Shown piece by piece: positions 5,262-5,373 of a DNA stretch of 5,373 bases. The notes beneath the pieces were generated by a model that searched no databases, was not told the origin of the DNA, and saw only the letters and a list, made by a program, of their open reading frames with translations. Location: NCBI GenBank assembly GCA_013154205.1, contig JAADCY010000111.1, positions 1 through 5,373 of the forward strand, written 5' to 3'. Made by a program: the position numbers and the translations under genes. Positions within the stretch are counted from its first letter, which is position 1; the number at the start of each line of letters is the position of its first letter. Origin of the DNA: Thermoproteota archaeon (GTDB lineage: Archaea > Thermoproteota > Thermoprotei_A > Sulfolobales > Desulfurococcaceae).

Positions 5262-5373
5262 GTATATGTATGTAGACCTGTACTTATAGACATAGATTTA
5301 GACGATCATATAATCATTATTTATGCTTATATAGATGTAAATATAGCTTGTATCCCACTATTTCTACCATAAT
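5262..5373. promoter_or_regulatory. Intergenic region with promoter of the Nip7-like gene and a possible outward promoter
   Basis: On the minus strand TATAAG (5288-5283) lies about 25 bp before ATG 5261, the usual spacing for a leaderless archaeal gene. Further right, TTATATAG (5327-5334) and AAATATAG (5339-5346) are TATA-like on the plus strand and could serve a gene starting beyond the window. No coding region or RNA gene is visible in this stretch. Confidence 0.5.

Noticed and set aside
5044..5289. 81-codon plus-strand frame opposite the Nip7-like gene
   Set aside because: It is antisense to a well-supported gene and shows no domain or ribosome binding site.

Overview
The window looks like chromosomal DNA of a hyperthermophilic archaeon, most likely a crenarchaeote of the Desulfurococcales type. 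The main reasons are an archaeal Nip7-like PUA protein, an MTH938-family protein, AGA/AGG and ATA-rich codon use, TTG start codons, Shine-Dalgarno sites of the GGTGA/GGAGGTGA type, and AT-rich TATA-like boxes about 25 bp before starts that have no ribosome binding site. The assignment below class level is inference. There are no mobile elements, CRISPR arrays, tRNA or rRNA genes.

Layout. Positions 1-2609 hold three rightward genes. The first encodes a DUF2201-like protein (metallopeptidase-like N-terminus plus VWA-like C-terminus) that has lost the key residues of both active or metal sites. The second encodes a HAD-superfamily protein with non-standard motifs I and II. The third encodes a small MTH938/COG1504 protein that starts at TTG. 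A leftward tandem-GNAT acetyltransferase gene (2614-3555) converges on the third gene, leaving 4 bp between the stop codons. A 156-bp divergent intergenic region rich in short palindromes and direct repeats follows. It drives the acetyltransferase leftwards and a NOL1/NOP2/Sun-type RNA m5C methyltransferase (3712-4731) rightwards. The methyltransferase converges on a leftward Nip7-like PUA protein (4728-5261), and their stop codons interlock in one CTAG. The last 112 bp hold the likely promoter of the Nip7-like gene and a TATA-like box that may serve a gene beyond the window.

Functional reading. The right half points to RNA modification and ribosome biogenesis (m5C methyltransferase, Nip7-like protein). 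The left half is a set of poorly characterised proteins with no obvious shared pathway. I do not see a clear new multi-gene system. The most distinctive items are the doubly degenerate DUF2201 protein, the HAD protein with altered catalytic motifs, the acetyltransferase with a decayed N-terminal GNAT copy, the tightly packed convergent gene ends, and a palindromic element in the divergent promoter that resembles one before the first gene.
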